Below the pieces are notes generated by a model. It saw nothing but the letters and a program-made list of their open reading frames with translations, searched no databases and was not told the origin of the DNA. A program made the translations under genes and the position numbers. Source: Siphonodentalium dalli (taxonomy: Eukaryota > Mollusca > Scaphopoda > Gadilida > Siphonodentaliidae). Taken from it: a stretch of 64,000 bases of DNA. The stretch covers positions 142,988,351-143,052,350 of the forward strand of contig CP136062.1 in the NCBI GenBank assembly GCA_032622095.1. Direction: 5' to 3'. Below, piece after piece: positions 1 to 10,064 of this stretch (positions are counted from its first letter, which is position 1; every line of letters begins with the position of its first letter).

Positions 1-105
1 TACGCTTAAGCGTAATTAATTGTGCGTAAGCACAATTAATTGCGCTTAAGCGTAATGAATTGCGCTTAAGCGCAATTAATTGTGCTTAAGCGTAATTGTG
101 ACTAC
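1..105. repeat. palindromic minisatellite, block 1
   Basis: About five tandem units of 20 bp, each centred on the self-complementary core CTTAAG or a variant (TGCGCTTAAGCGCA type) and separated by AATTAAT-like spacers. Each unit can form a short hairpin. The arms vary between units but often change together (TACGC/GCGTA, TGTGC/GCACA, TGCGC/GCGCA). The array runs off the left edge, so its true length is unknown. The same unit recurs at 955-1065 and 1374-1512. Confidence 0.85.
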
Positions 106-785
106 TATCTAACCTACCCATAAACTATTGGCATGACCTGGTGTATCACATAGCAACACAAGAGGAGCATATTGGGCTAATTTTAACCTGTTTGAATTAG
201 CCTGAGTACTCAACAGTCAAATGAGAGTATGTGTTCAACAATGATAATCCCTAATTACATATTATCAGCATCCCTATATCCAAAGAATTGATGTCTCCTT
301 CCCGGAACTCTAGTAATTTTTTATATGATGTTTTTTAATGTATTTTTGCACATATTTGGGCCATTTACTATGGTCATATACTATAGCATGCATGTGATGT
401 CACTGCATGAGGGCTTGCTTACCTCATATGGTTTACTTATTGACTTAAATCAGGGGGAAACCCATATTTTCATATTATCAGCATCCCTATCCCAAAAAAA
501 TTGGTGTCTCATTCCTGGAGCTTTGGTGTCTCAGTCCTCAAGCTCTAGTTTTTTTTATTAAATCAGCATCTCTTGCACAAATCTATAGTATTTCCATGGT
601 CATATAGTGTGAATGTTGTGTCACCGAGGGATTCATATGGCGTGCCTTCATACTCGAAAATTGAAGAAAATCAAAGTCGCCTCGACTAATACAGAAAGTA
701 ATGCTATTTTTGTTTGCGAGTATAGCCCCAACTAATATATACTGATTATAATATAATGCTATCACGAGTCGCTCCAACTAAAACA
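106..785. other. AT-rich DNA without a recognisable gene
   Basis: No coding sequence is supported. A direct repeat of about 70 bp is visible at roughly 255-325 and 469-560, both containing CATATTATCAGCATCCCTAT followed by a stretch ending in CTAG. The 78-codon and 64-codon open frames here have low-complexity composition and no recognisable domain. Confidence 0.6.
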
Positions 786-954
786 GAAGGTGATACTATT
801 GCGAGTCAGCCATTTTGATAAAGAAGTTGGGCTAGCTCCCTATATACCCATCCAAATCAATGAAAACAAGAGGTGATATGTCAATAGGAGTTAAGGTTAA
901 GTTATGGATAAACCTATATATTCACCAGGGGTGTTTAGTTACATATAACCATGA

Positions 955-1065
955 ATTGCGCAATTCATTGTTCTTAAGTGTAATTATTTGCGCTTAAGCA
1001 CAATTTCGCTTAAGCACAATTGATTGCGCTTAAGCGCAGTTGATTGCGCTTAAGCACAATTAATT
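955..1065. repeat. palindromic minisatellite, block 2
   Basis: About five degenerate CTTAAG-centred units of 18-21 bp, the same family as 1-105, lying inside the first copy of the 0.43-kb duplication. Confidence 0.8.
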
Positions 1066-1373
1066 ATTAAATGTGAATTTGGCCTCCCATAGGATAAGTG
1101 TCTGGTGAAGCTGTAGAAACACCTTCATATTGGCTCTGTTAAATTTACTCAAGATGTTCAGAGCCTTAGATGCATTGATCTTCACATTCTGCACTTGTTC
1201 ATCGAACAGAAGGTGATACTATTGCGAGTCAGCCATTTTGATAAAGAAGTTGGGCTAGCTCCCTACCCATCCAAATCAATGAAAACAAGAGGTGATATGT
1301 CAATAGGAGTTAAGGTTAAGTTATGGATAAATCTATATATTCACCAGGGGTGTTTTGTTACATATAACCATGA

Positions 1374-1512
1374 ATTGCGCTTAAGCGCAATTGATTGCGC
1401 TTAAGCACAATTGATTGCGCTTAAGCGCAATGATTGCACTTAAGCGCAATTTATTGTGCTTAAGTGTAATTATTTGCGCTTAAGTGCAATTGCGCTTAAG
1501 CACAATTAATTA
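1374..1512. repeat. palindromic minisatellite, block 3
   Basis: About seven CTTAAG-centred units inside the second copy of the 0.43-kb duplication. It has more units than block 2, so unit number changed after the duplication. Confidence 0.8.
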
Positions 1513-1925
1513 GTAAATGTGAATTTGGCCTCCCATAGGATAAATGTCTGGTGAAGCTGTAGAAACACCTTCATATTGGCTCTGTTAAATTTACTCAAGA
1601 TGTTCAGAGCCTTTGATGCCTTGATCTTCACATTCTGTACCTGTTCATCGAACTTCAGTTTTTCATCAATTATGACCCCGAGGAACTTCTTATACGACAC
1701 CCTCTTCAGTTGTTTTCCATTCATGTATGTAGGCTACTTGGCACCGTTGTTGTAGCCTCTGGTGAGAAGTGGATATAGTCAGTCTTGTCTGCATTTATGC
1801 AAATGTGCCATCTGTTACACCATTGTTGGACCTTTTCCAGACTTCCATTCGTTGATAGCTGCACTTCCTTAACATCTTTCCTTCATTAAGGATGGTCATA
1901 TCATCAGAAAAGTATGTTGTTGTAC
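1513..1925 (-). pseudogene. non-LTR retrotransposon reverse transcriptase fragment
   Basis: On the minus strand, 1724-1506 reads as the C-terminal part of a LINE reverse transcriptase. It carries the segment FLGVIIDEKLKFDEQV followed by an alternating K/A/L helix, as in the region after RT motif D of jockey- and CR1-like elements. Just upstream in the element's own direction (about 1900-1925) a DDMTIL-like stretch in another frame resembles the catalytic motif C. The frame is broken and the fragment is cut off at both ends, so it is an inactive relic. It supplies the outer part of the 786-1653 duplication. Confidence 0.7.
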
Positions 1926-2715
1926 AATTTGCGCGAACTCTATACATCTACTCCATAACGTCGCCGGCATGCACTGCGTAAGGGTGACGTCATGGAGAGA
2001 AACGGAACAGTGAGCGGGGCTGGATTGGGCATGGCCGAGATTAGGAATTCAGCTAAAGGCAATATTGGCGCGTAGGAATATCTAACATTGAAGCGGTGAA
2101 CCGGACTATACATTACGACAGGTTATTGATGAATACCCCCCCCCCCCCCCCGCAAATATGTGGTGTTTCCGGGGGTATATTGGCCTAAGTGCATTAGAAT
2201 CGTTCTTCTACTCTTGGGATCCAAATAAGCATACCATATATGCTTATTGTTTTTTTTTGGGGGGGGGGTTTGTGGAAAATGTCCGCCCTGTATGGTGCTT
2301 TTTTGGGTCCATACGTTTATTTAATAAGTGGAATTGTCAGGCAGTCGTTATTGCATGCTATCATAATTTCCGAAGTCTTTAGTCAGATCAGAAAAGATAT
2401 AGTGCAAACATGTTTCTGACGTCTGTGTGGTAACTAGCTCATATGACATAACACTGCATAATTTGAAAAATAGATATGATTGATCATGACATGTTTGAAA
2501 TTGCCACCATGTACTGTTATTCCACCCCGTACTCTCGTTGGCTTTAGCAGACTTGTCCGCTCTGTTCTCTTGTCCCGCGCTGTAGGAATATGCTTATTTG
2601 GACCATGTGAGTAGTTCCTTGAACTTGTCTTCCACGTTGCATGTTGGTATTTTTTCCTCCAATGCTTTGTATACTCCTGATTGATCATTGATACATTCAT
2701 CATGATCTTCATGTA
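1926..2715. other. non-coding interval with homopolymer tracts
   Basis: No gene is supported. A run of 16 C lies at 2136-2151, and a T9-G10 run at 2250-2268. Short inverted copies of CCAAATAAGCAT are present near 2221 and 2590. The 134-codon minus-strand frame at 2434-2838 has no recognisable domain and overlaps the end of the next element. Confidence 0.5.
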
Positions 2716-3795
2716 GGGGAGAGCGGGGCATGTTGGAACGTTTTTTATCCAATCACACATACAGGGAAATGTGAGCATGGGCCCCTTCATTTTTTCAACT
2801 TTTATTATAAAGTATATCAAAGACTTTAAATATGGCATATCATTATGTATGGTCTATTTCGCTTTTACAGGGAAAAAGTCGAAAATAAATTCGTTCCAAC
2901 ATGCCCCGGGTTGTTTGAAACCAGGGGCAAATTGGAATATCGACCGGGGTAAGTCAGAAAACTTATCGTATAAGGAACACATATGAAATCAATGTATAAT
3001 AGAGGTAAAACCACTAATATATTCCAAGAACTATATTGAATTACTAGTATGAAACATAATAGCTGAGTCCGGTAAATAAAGTATGTTCGAGAAATCGTCA
3101 TCATTGGAAAACGCAATACATCCAATGAAAACGTCGTTTCACATACAGGAGGGACGTAGCAAGGCAAAATTTGGAAGGGGTTTTACTGCTATCGATACAA
3201 ACCTCAACATTTGCCACAAAAATAATTATTCATCAACGAAAACGTATTGAAATCATATTTAGGATATGGTTGCAAGCAACTGAGATGCATTCATCCATAA
3301 TTACATCTGATTTTTTCCATAATGGTTAGTTATACTAGCTCAATGCATAATTTTGATGGGGTTTTCCCGTAAGTCGCACTATGGGGACACAATGGGGTGT
3401 TCCAACATGCCCCAAACGTGGAAAATGGTATAATGGTACACGATCTTGGAAAGACACTAATTAATCGGCAATTTTTTTTTTTTTATGACTGAAATTAAAT
3501 GAAACTGGATCAACTGACATAATTTACACCCTTTATGTCTAAAATTTTTATCTTGAACATTGATGAAACCTGAAAATGACTTGATACCCACCAAAAACGA
3601 TTTTTTTGCATATCTCTTACACCATTCCGAGAATAGTCAGAATTTCTTTGTGTTATGTGCTAAATTACACCGTCACATGTGCATACAAGCGTGTATTCCA
3701 CAAATAAGTGGAAATTGTGGATGCTGTTTTATTTTCTAACAAGAGAGGTGGGGTGTTTCAATATACCCCACGTTCCAACATGCCCCGGTCTCCCC
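2716..3795. mobile_element. TA-flanked TIR element of the GGGGCATGTTGGAAC type (1.08 kb)
   Basis: The left end starts GGGGAGAGCGGGGCATGTTG. The right end is its reverse complement with one mismatch over about 24 bp. Each end is flanked by TA, consistent with a 2-bp target duplication. Internal copies of the terminal motif (GTTCCAACATGCCCC and shortened forms) occur near 2895, 3400 and 3770. No transposase is visible, so it is probably non-autonomous. The superfamily is not certain. Confidence 0.65.
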
Positions 3796-4745
3796 TATGC
3801 ACAGTCGATCTCAAATATCTTCATCGCCACGTTTAATAGGAAGTTTCAATGTCTGCCAGTTCTGTGGACTTGAGGCTTGTGTCTATTCATGCACCCGCGC
3901 AGGATATCCCCGCCACTGATTATCTGGTCTCAATCCAATTGGTTATGGATGTCCATCATCGGTTTGCATTTTCGTTCTAAAGATCCTTATCAGGAAATAA
4001 TGGATTAAAAAATTTCTCAACCTGATCTCAATGAAGTGCTGTATGGATGGTTTACATAGAAGTGTTCAATGATTTTTCATGAATGATTTTCGGTTTTAGG
4101 TTATTCGTCTTTGTTTATTAACATATGTTTATTTTGTTATGGCTCTCAGCCTGCATGTGTGCCCCGGATTATAAGATTTCCAATGAAATTTGGTATGGAT
4201 GTTCATCTTCACTCGGGTTTTCAATGAAACTATGGTGGTGTTTACATTTTCCATTATAGAGACATTATATGTCAGACCATGTGATTCGACCTCTTATTGG
4301 CTGTGGACACACGTACCACAGTAGCGATGGCATAGTTGGTGTGCCAATTTATTATGGTGCAGTTTGGTGACAATTGGTCGTCATAATTTATATGCCATAG
4401 CAAGCCATGTCGCTCTCTGCAAATTTGCACAATGAGTCTACCAAAGCTCTAACAGCGACGGTCGATCTCTCAAGGATGTATCTACTTGAATCTCTTGTCG
4501 CTTTTGATCTTTATTCTCAACACGCAGTGTTATATTTTGCATGTTAACACCCAAGTCCACTTAATAATTTAATGAATAACCCATATATGTCAACAGCCAT
4601 GATTGTTCTTACTAAGAACAAATCGCCCGTGAAATTTCCCAGCAAATGTAAGTCAAACCTTATGCGCAGAACTAAACGTCGTAAAATAAAAAAAAAGCAA
4701 TTGCGGAACTGTCTTAATATACGCAATTGGGAAACTGTCTTAATA
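3796..4745. other. non-coding interval before the Helitron-like array
   Basis: No gene is supported. The interval contains one arm of a distant inverted repeat (4290-4412). Just before the array there is a short direct duplication of GGAACTGTCTTAATA / GGAAACTGTCTTAATA at about 4703-4745. Confidence 0.5.
4290..4412 (+). repeat. left arm of a 6.5-kb-spaced inverted repeat
   Basis: This stretch matches the reverse complement of 10668-10795 at roughly 80 percent by eye. Both contain ACAGTAGCGATGGCA and TTTGGTGACAATTG in the same order. The two arms lie on either side of the Helitron-like array. They may be termini of one large composite element or two chance copies of a dispersed repeat. Confidence 0.6.
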
Positions 4746-4781
4746 TCTCATATATATTTTGAAGACCTCTGTCTGTATGTT

Positions 4782-4813
<32 letters not shown>

Positions 4814-5385
4814 ATTAATACAAATCTACGATTCTCGACCGATCGGGACGAAACTTGGTACGTGTGTGTAGTTTGACCAGGCGGTGAACGTTGTCGTATT
4901 GGCGAGCCCGTGCGGCGCCCGCTTCGCGCATGCGCAGACGAGATCTCGGAAACGGGTGGAGCTATCGACTTGAAATTTGCTATGTGAATGTATCTTGCCC
5001 CGGATACGAATTTTATCGGGTCGCCGAGCCCGTGCGACACCAGCTTCGCGCATGCGCAGACGAGATCTCGGAAACGGGTGGAGCTATCGACTTGAAATTT
5101 GCTATGTGAATGTATCTTGCCCCGGATACGAATTTTATCGGGTCGCCGAGCCCGTGCGACGCCAGCTTCGCACATGCGCAGACGAGATCTCGGAAACGGG
5201 TGGAGCTATCGACTTGAAATTTGCTATGTGAATGTATCTTGCCCCGGATACGAATTTTATCGGGTCGCCGAGTCCGTGCGACGCCAGCTTCGCGCATGCG
5301 CAGACCAGATCTCGGAAATGGGTAGAGCTATCGACTTGAAATTTTGTTTTTGAATAGCCCAGACAACGTCGGGCTCATCGGCTAG
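4746..5385 (+). mobile_element. Helitron-like module 1 (core family A)
   Basis: Begins TCTCATATATATTTTGAAGA after an A, followed by a CTGT microsatellite and a unique leader. Four tandem units of 122 bp follow, each ending in a CGCATGCGCAGAC block and AACGGGTGGAGCTATCGACT. The 3' end has an imperfect copy of the stem GCCCG...CGGGC with an 8-nt loop, then 7 nt, then CTAG before T. A 5' TC and a subterminal hairpin before CTAG are hallmarks of Helitrons, and microsatellite plus tandem core resembles bivalve pearl/HINE elements. There is no Rep-helicase gene, so it is non-autonomous. Confidence 0.65.
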
Positions 5386-5899
5386 TCTCATATATATTTT
5401 GAAGACCTCTGTCTGTTTGTCTGTCTGTATGTTTGTCTGTATGTTTGTCATTTATACAAATCTACGATTCTCGACCGATCGGGACGAAACTTGGTACGTG
5501 TGTGTAGTTTGAACAGGCGGCGGACGTTGTCGTATTGGCGAGCCCGTGCGGCGCCCGCTTCGCGCATGCGCAGACGAGATCTCGGAAACGGGTGGAGCTA
5601 TCGACTTGAAATTTGCTATGTGAATGTATCTTACCCCGGATACGAATTTTATCGGGTCGCCGAGCCCGTGCGACGCCAGCTTCGCGCATGCGCAGACGAG
5701 ATCTCGGAAACGGGTGGAGCTATCGACTTGAAATTTGGTATGTGAATGTATCTTGCCCCGGATACGAATTTTATCGGGTCTCCGAGCCCGTGCGATGACA
5801 GCTTCGCGCATGCGCAGACGACATATCCGAAACGGGTGGAGCTATCGACTTGAAATTTGGTTTTTGAATAGCCCGGACAACGTCGGGCTCATCGGCTAG
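5386..5899 (+). mobile_element. Helitron-like module 2 (core family A)
   Basis: Starts directly after the CTAG of module 1 with the same TC leader and CTGT/TATG microsatellite. It carries three 122-bp core units and ends in the hairpin GCCCGGACAACGTCGGGC, 7 nt and CTAG. Open frames of up to 119 codons across these units on both strands come from the repeat period and are not genes. Confidence 0.65.
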
Positions 5900-6816
5900 T
5901 CTCATATATATTTTGAAGACCTCGGTCTGTTTGTCTGTCTGTTTGTCATTGATACAAATCTACGATTCTCGACCGATCGGGACGAAACTTGGTACGTGTG
6001 TGTAGTTTGACCAGGCGGTGGACGTTGTCGTATTGGCGAGCCCGTGCGACGCCCGTGCAGCGCATGTGCAGACGAGATCTCGGAAACGGGTGGAGCTATC
6101 GACTTGAAATTTGCTATGTGAATGTATCTTGCCGCGGATGCGAATTTTATCGGGTCGCCGAGCCCGTGCAACGCCAGCTTCGCGCATGCGCAGACGAGAT
6201 CTCGGAAACGGGTGGAGCTATCGACTTGAAATTTGCTATGTGAATGTATCTTGCCCCGGATACGAATTTTATCGGGTCGCCGATCCCGTGCGACGCCAGC
6301 TTCGCGCATGCGCAGACGAGATATCGGAAACGGGTGGAGCTATCGACTTGAAATTTGGTATGTGAATGTATCTTGCTCCGGATACGATTTTTATCGGGTC
6401 GCCGAGCCCGTGCGACGCAAGCTATCGACTTGAAATTTGTTTTTTATCTGGTCGCCGAGCCCGTGCGACGCCAGCTTCGCGCATGCGCAGACCAGATCTC
6501 GGAAACGGGTGGAGCTATCGTCTTGAAATTTGGTATTTGAATGTATCTTGCCCCGGATACGTATTTTATCGGGTCGCCGAGCCCGTGCGACGCCAGCTTC
6601 GCGCATGCGCAGACCAGATCTCGGAAACGGGTGGAGCTATCGACTTGAAATTTGGTATGTGAATGTATCTTGCCCCGGATACGAATTTTATCGGGTCGCC
6701 GAGCCCGTGCGACGCCAGCTTCGCGCATGCGCAGACGAGATCTCGGAAACGGGTGGAGCAATCGACTTGAAACTTGGTTTTTGAATAGCCCGGACAACGT
6801 CGGGCTCATCGGCTAG
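5900..6816 (+). mobile_element. Helitron-like module 3 (core family A)
   Basis: Same leader and terminus as modules 1 and 2. It has six core units plus one partly deleted unit near 6415-6450, making it the longest family A module. It ends with the GCCCGGACAACGTCGGGC hairpin and CTAG at 6813-6816, directly followed by the first family B module. Confidence 0.65.
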
Positions 6817-7414
6817 TCTATTATATATTTTGAAAGATCTGTGTGTGTATCTGTCTGTGTGTGTGTGTGTAATCGATGGACTCGAAAATGGCCCAGCCGA
6901 TTTCGATGAATCTTGGTATGTGGGGGTATTTTCGGCCGGGGACGAACATAGGCATATTAATTTGTCCGTGCGACGTGACCTTGACCTTGAAATCGGGTAA
7001 TTTCAAGGTCAAACGCCCGAATATCACCGGATTTCGATGAAACTTGGTATGTGGTGGTACTTTCTTATGGCGAGTCTCTTAAGGATATTCATTTGCCCGT
7101 GCGACGTGACCTTGACCTTGAAATCGGGTAACTTCAAGGTCAAATCGCCAATTTTGATGGGATTTCGACGAAATTTGATACGTGGGGTTACTTTTGTCCA
7201 CTGATTGTTTTGGGCGGGTCGAGTCGTGACCCCGACCTGACCTTGACCTTCAAAATGATCAATTCGAGGTCAAATCTGGTAGAACCGGTTGGATTTCGAC
7301 GGGCACGTTTGTCGGGTACTTTTGTCCGGGCAGTGTTTTGGACCCCACTTGACCTTGACCTTCAAAATGGACAATTCAAGGTCAAAGCCCGGACGAAGTC
7401 GGGTCACCTTCCAG
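6817..7414 (+). mobile_element. Helitron-like module 4 (core family B)
   Basis: The leader TCTATTATATATTTTGAAAG and a GT/CTGT microsatellite resemble those of family A. The core is different: repeated units of about 110-130 bp built on TGACCTTGACCTTGAAAT followed by an inverted TTTCAAGGTCA, alternating with GATTTCGATGAAACTTGGTA. It ends with a CCCG...CGGG stem, TCACCTT and CCAG. The last four bases depart from the usual CTAG. Confidence 0.6.
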
Positions 7415-8143
7415 TCTATTTTATATTTTGGAAGATCTGTCTGTGTGTCTGTCTGTGTGTCTGTGTGTTCGCGATGAACTCGAAAACGACCGAGCCGATT
7501 TCGATGAAACTTGGTAAGTGTGGGTATTTTCGGCCGGGAACGGGCATAGGCCTATTAATTTGCCCGTGCGACGTGACATTGACCTTGAAATCGGGTAATT
7601 TCAAGGTCAAACGCCCGAATATCTCGGGATTTAGATGAATCTTGGTATGTGGGGGTATTTTCGGCCGAGGGGTGACACGAGCCTATTAATTTGCCTGTGC
7701 GACGTGACCTTGACCTTGAAATGGGTTCATTTCAAGGTCAAACGCCCGAATATCATGGGATTTCGATCAAACTTGGTATGTGGGGGTACTTTCTTATGGC
7801 GAGTCTCTCAAGCATATTCACTTGCCCGTGCGACGTGACCTTGACCTTGAAATCGGGTAACTTCAAGGTCAAATCGCCAATTTTGATGGGATTTCGACGA
7901 AATTTGATACGTGGGGTTACTTTTGTCCACTGATTGTTTTGGGCGGGTCGAGTCGTGACCCGGACCTGACCTTGACCTTCCAAATTATCAATTCGAGGTC
8001 AAATCTGGTAGAACCGGTTGGATTTCGACGGGCACGTTTGTCGGGTACTTTTGTCCGGGCAGTGTTTTGGACCCCACTTGACCTTGACCTTCAAAATGGA
8101 CAATTCAAGGTCAAAGCCCGGACGAAGTCGGGTCACCTTCCAG
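7415..8143 (+). mobile_element. Helitron-like module 5 (core family B)
   Basis: Begins TCTATTTTATATTTTGGAAG after CCAG of module 4, with a CTGT/GTGT microsatellite. It has several inverted CCTTGACCTTGAAAT/TTTCAAGGTC pairs, ending with the CCCG...CGGG stem, TCACCTT and CCAG. It is almost the same as module 6, including a 142-codon frame that persists only because the repeats are so similar. Confidence 0.6.
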
Positions 8144-8880
8144 TCTATTATATATTTTGGAAGATCTGTCTGTGTGTATGTCTGTGTGTCTGTGTGTTCG
8201 CGATGAACTCGAATACGACCGAGCCGATTTCGATGAAACTTGGTACGTGTGGGTATTTTCGGCCGGGAACGGGCATAGGCCTATTAATTTGCCCGTGCGA
8301 CGTGACCTTGACCTTGAAATCGGGTAATTTCAAGGTCAAACGCCCGAATATCTCGGGATTTAGATGAAACTTGGTATGTGGGGGTATTTTCGGCCGAGGG
8401 GTGACATGAGCCTATTAATTTGCCTGTGCGACGTGACCTTGACCTTGAAATGGGGTCATGTCAAGGTCAAACGCCCGAATATCATGGTATTTCGATGAAA
8501 CTTAGTATGTGGGGTATTTTCGGCCGGGGCGTGGCATAGGCTCATTAATTTGCCCGTGCGACGTGACCTTGACCTTGAAATCGGGTCAATTCAAGGTCAA
8601 ATCGCCAATTTTGATTGGATTTCGACGAAATTTGATACATGGGGTTACTTTTGTCCACTGAGTGATTTGGACGGGTCAAATCGTGACCCCGACATCACCT
8701 TGACCTTCTAAATGATCAATTCAAGGTCAAATCGGGTAAAACCGGATGGATTTCGACGGGCACGTTTGTCGGGTACTTTTGTCCGGGCAGTGTTTTGGAC
8801 TGGTAACATCGTGACCCCACTTGACCTTCAAAATGGACAATTCAAGGTCAAAGCCCGGACGAAGTCGGGTCACCTTCTAG
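8144..8880 (+). mobile_element. Helitron-like module 6 (core family B)
   Basis: Close copy of module 5 over most of its length, diverging after about 8490. It has the same leader and core, and ends with CTAG at 8877-8880. Confidence 0.6.
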
Positions 8881-9746
8881 TCTATTATACATTTTGGAAG
8901 ATCTGTCTGTGTGTCTGCGTGTCTGTGTGTTCGCGATGGACTCGAAAACGGCCGAACCGATTTCGATGAAACTTGGTATGTGGGTGTATTTTCGGCCGGG
9001 AACTGGCATAGGCCTATTAATTTGCCCGTGCGACGTGACCTTGACCTTGAAATCGGGTAATTTCAAGGTCAAACGCCCGAATATCACTGGATTTCGATGA
9101 AACTTGGTATGTGGTGGTATCTTCGGTCGGAGAGTGGCATAAACCTATTAATTTGCCCGTGCGACGTGACCTTGATCTTTAAGTCGGGTAATTTCAAGGT
9201 CAAACGCCCGAATATCATGGGATTTCGATGAAACTTGGTATGTGGTGGTATCTTCGGTCGGAGAGTGGCATAAACCTATTAATTTGCCCGTGCGACGTGA
9301 CCTTGACCTTGAAATCGGGTCATTTCAAGGTCAAACGCTCGAATATCACGGGATTTCGATGAAACTTGGTATGTGGGGCTACATTCGTATGGGGAGTCTC
9401 ATAAGCATATTCGTTTGCCCGTGCGACGTGACCTTGACCTTGAAATCGGGTCAATTCAAGGTCAAATCGCCAATTTTGATGGGATTTCGACGAAATTTGA
9501 TACATGGGGGTACTTTTGTCAACTGAGTGTTTTGGACGGGTCGAGTCGTGACCCCGACCTGACCTTCAAAACGATCAATTCAAGTTAAAATCGGGTAAAA
9601 CCGGATGGATTTCGACGGGCACGTTTGTCGGGTACTTTTGTCCGGGCAGAGTTTTGGACTGATCAAATCGTGACCCCCACTTGACCTTGACCTTCAAAAT
9701 GGACAATTCAAGGTCAAAGCCCGGACGATGTCGGGTCACCTTCTAG
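8881..9746 (+). mobile_element. Helitron-like module 7 (core family B, array end)
   Basis: Last module, with the largest number of family B units. The terminus is the CCCGGACGATGTCGGG stem, TCACCTT and CTAG at 9743-9746, followed by TATATATATA. The array as a whole therefore starts at a TA/TC boundary (4745/4746) and ends at a CTAG/T boundary, as expected for a Helitron inserted between A and T. Confidence 0.6.
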
Positions 9747-9903
9747 TATATATATATATAAATACTCGTGAAATTAATTTAAGTAGATATACATGCATGC
9801 ATTGCGATAATATAAAAAACGTACCATGTGCATGATATGTGAGTCAATGATGAATTGCCACCAAGCCACGGTCAAACATAATTCTGGACGATCGTGCAAT
9901 AGA
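9747..9903. other. short AT-rich interval
   Basis: A TA dinucleotide run follows the array end, then plain AT-rich sequence. Nothing else is recognised. Confidence 0.5.
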
Positions 9904-10064
9904 TAGAACCACATGAGTGTCTGGATTTTGACGAAATTATCGCACGAGATTTATTGGCGGAGCGATACCTCGAGTGCGGACGCAATCCCGCACGAGAGCT
10001 ATCGCGTTCCGCCAACAAATCGAGTGCGGTAATTCGTCAAAATCCAGACACTCATGCGGTTCTA
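9904..10064. repeat. 161-bp foldback element
   Basis: The arms TAGAACCACATGAGTGTCTG and its reverse complement close an almost complete palindrome. The pairing continues inward through TTTTGACGAA and GGCGGA/TCCGCC to a small centre near 9985. This is a foldback or MITE with no coding content. Confidence 0.8.

Larger units (their letters stand above)
786..1653. repeat. tandem duplication (about 0.43 kb x 2)
   Basis: The segment 786-1207 is followed immediately by a second copy at 1208-1653. Both start with AGAAGGTGATACTATTGCGA and end with TGTTCATCGAAC. They differ mainly in the number of CTTAAG minisatellite units inside and in a few substitutions. The copies include the 3' part of the reverse-transcriptase fragment annotated next, so the duplication came after that retroelement inserted. 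Confidence 0.85.

Noticed and set aside
4714-6809. Many open frames of 60-153 codons on both strands in the 122-bp array
   Set aside because: They repeat the same peptide with the repeat period on both strands. They are by-products of a period whose units stay open, not genes.
7210-8367. Two near-identical 142-codon plus-strand frames
   Set aside because: They cross from module cores through the CTAG/CCAG boundary and the microsatellite, so they cannot be real coding units.
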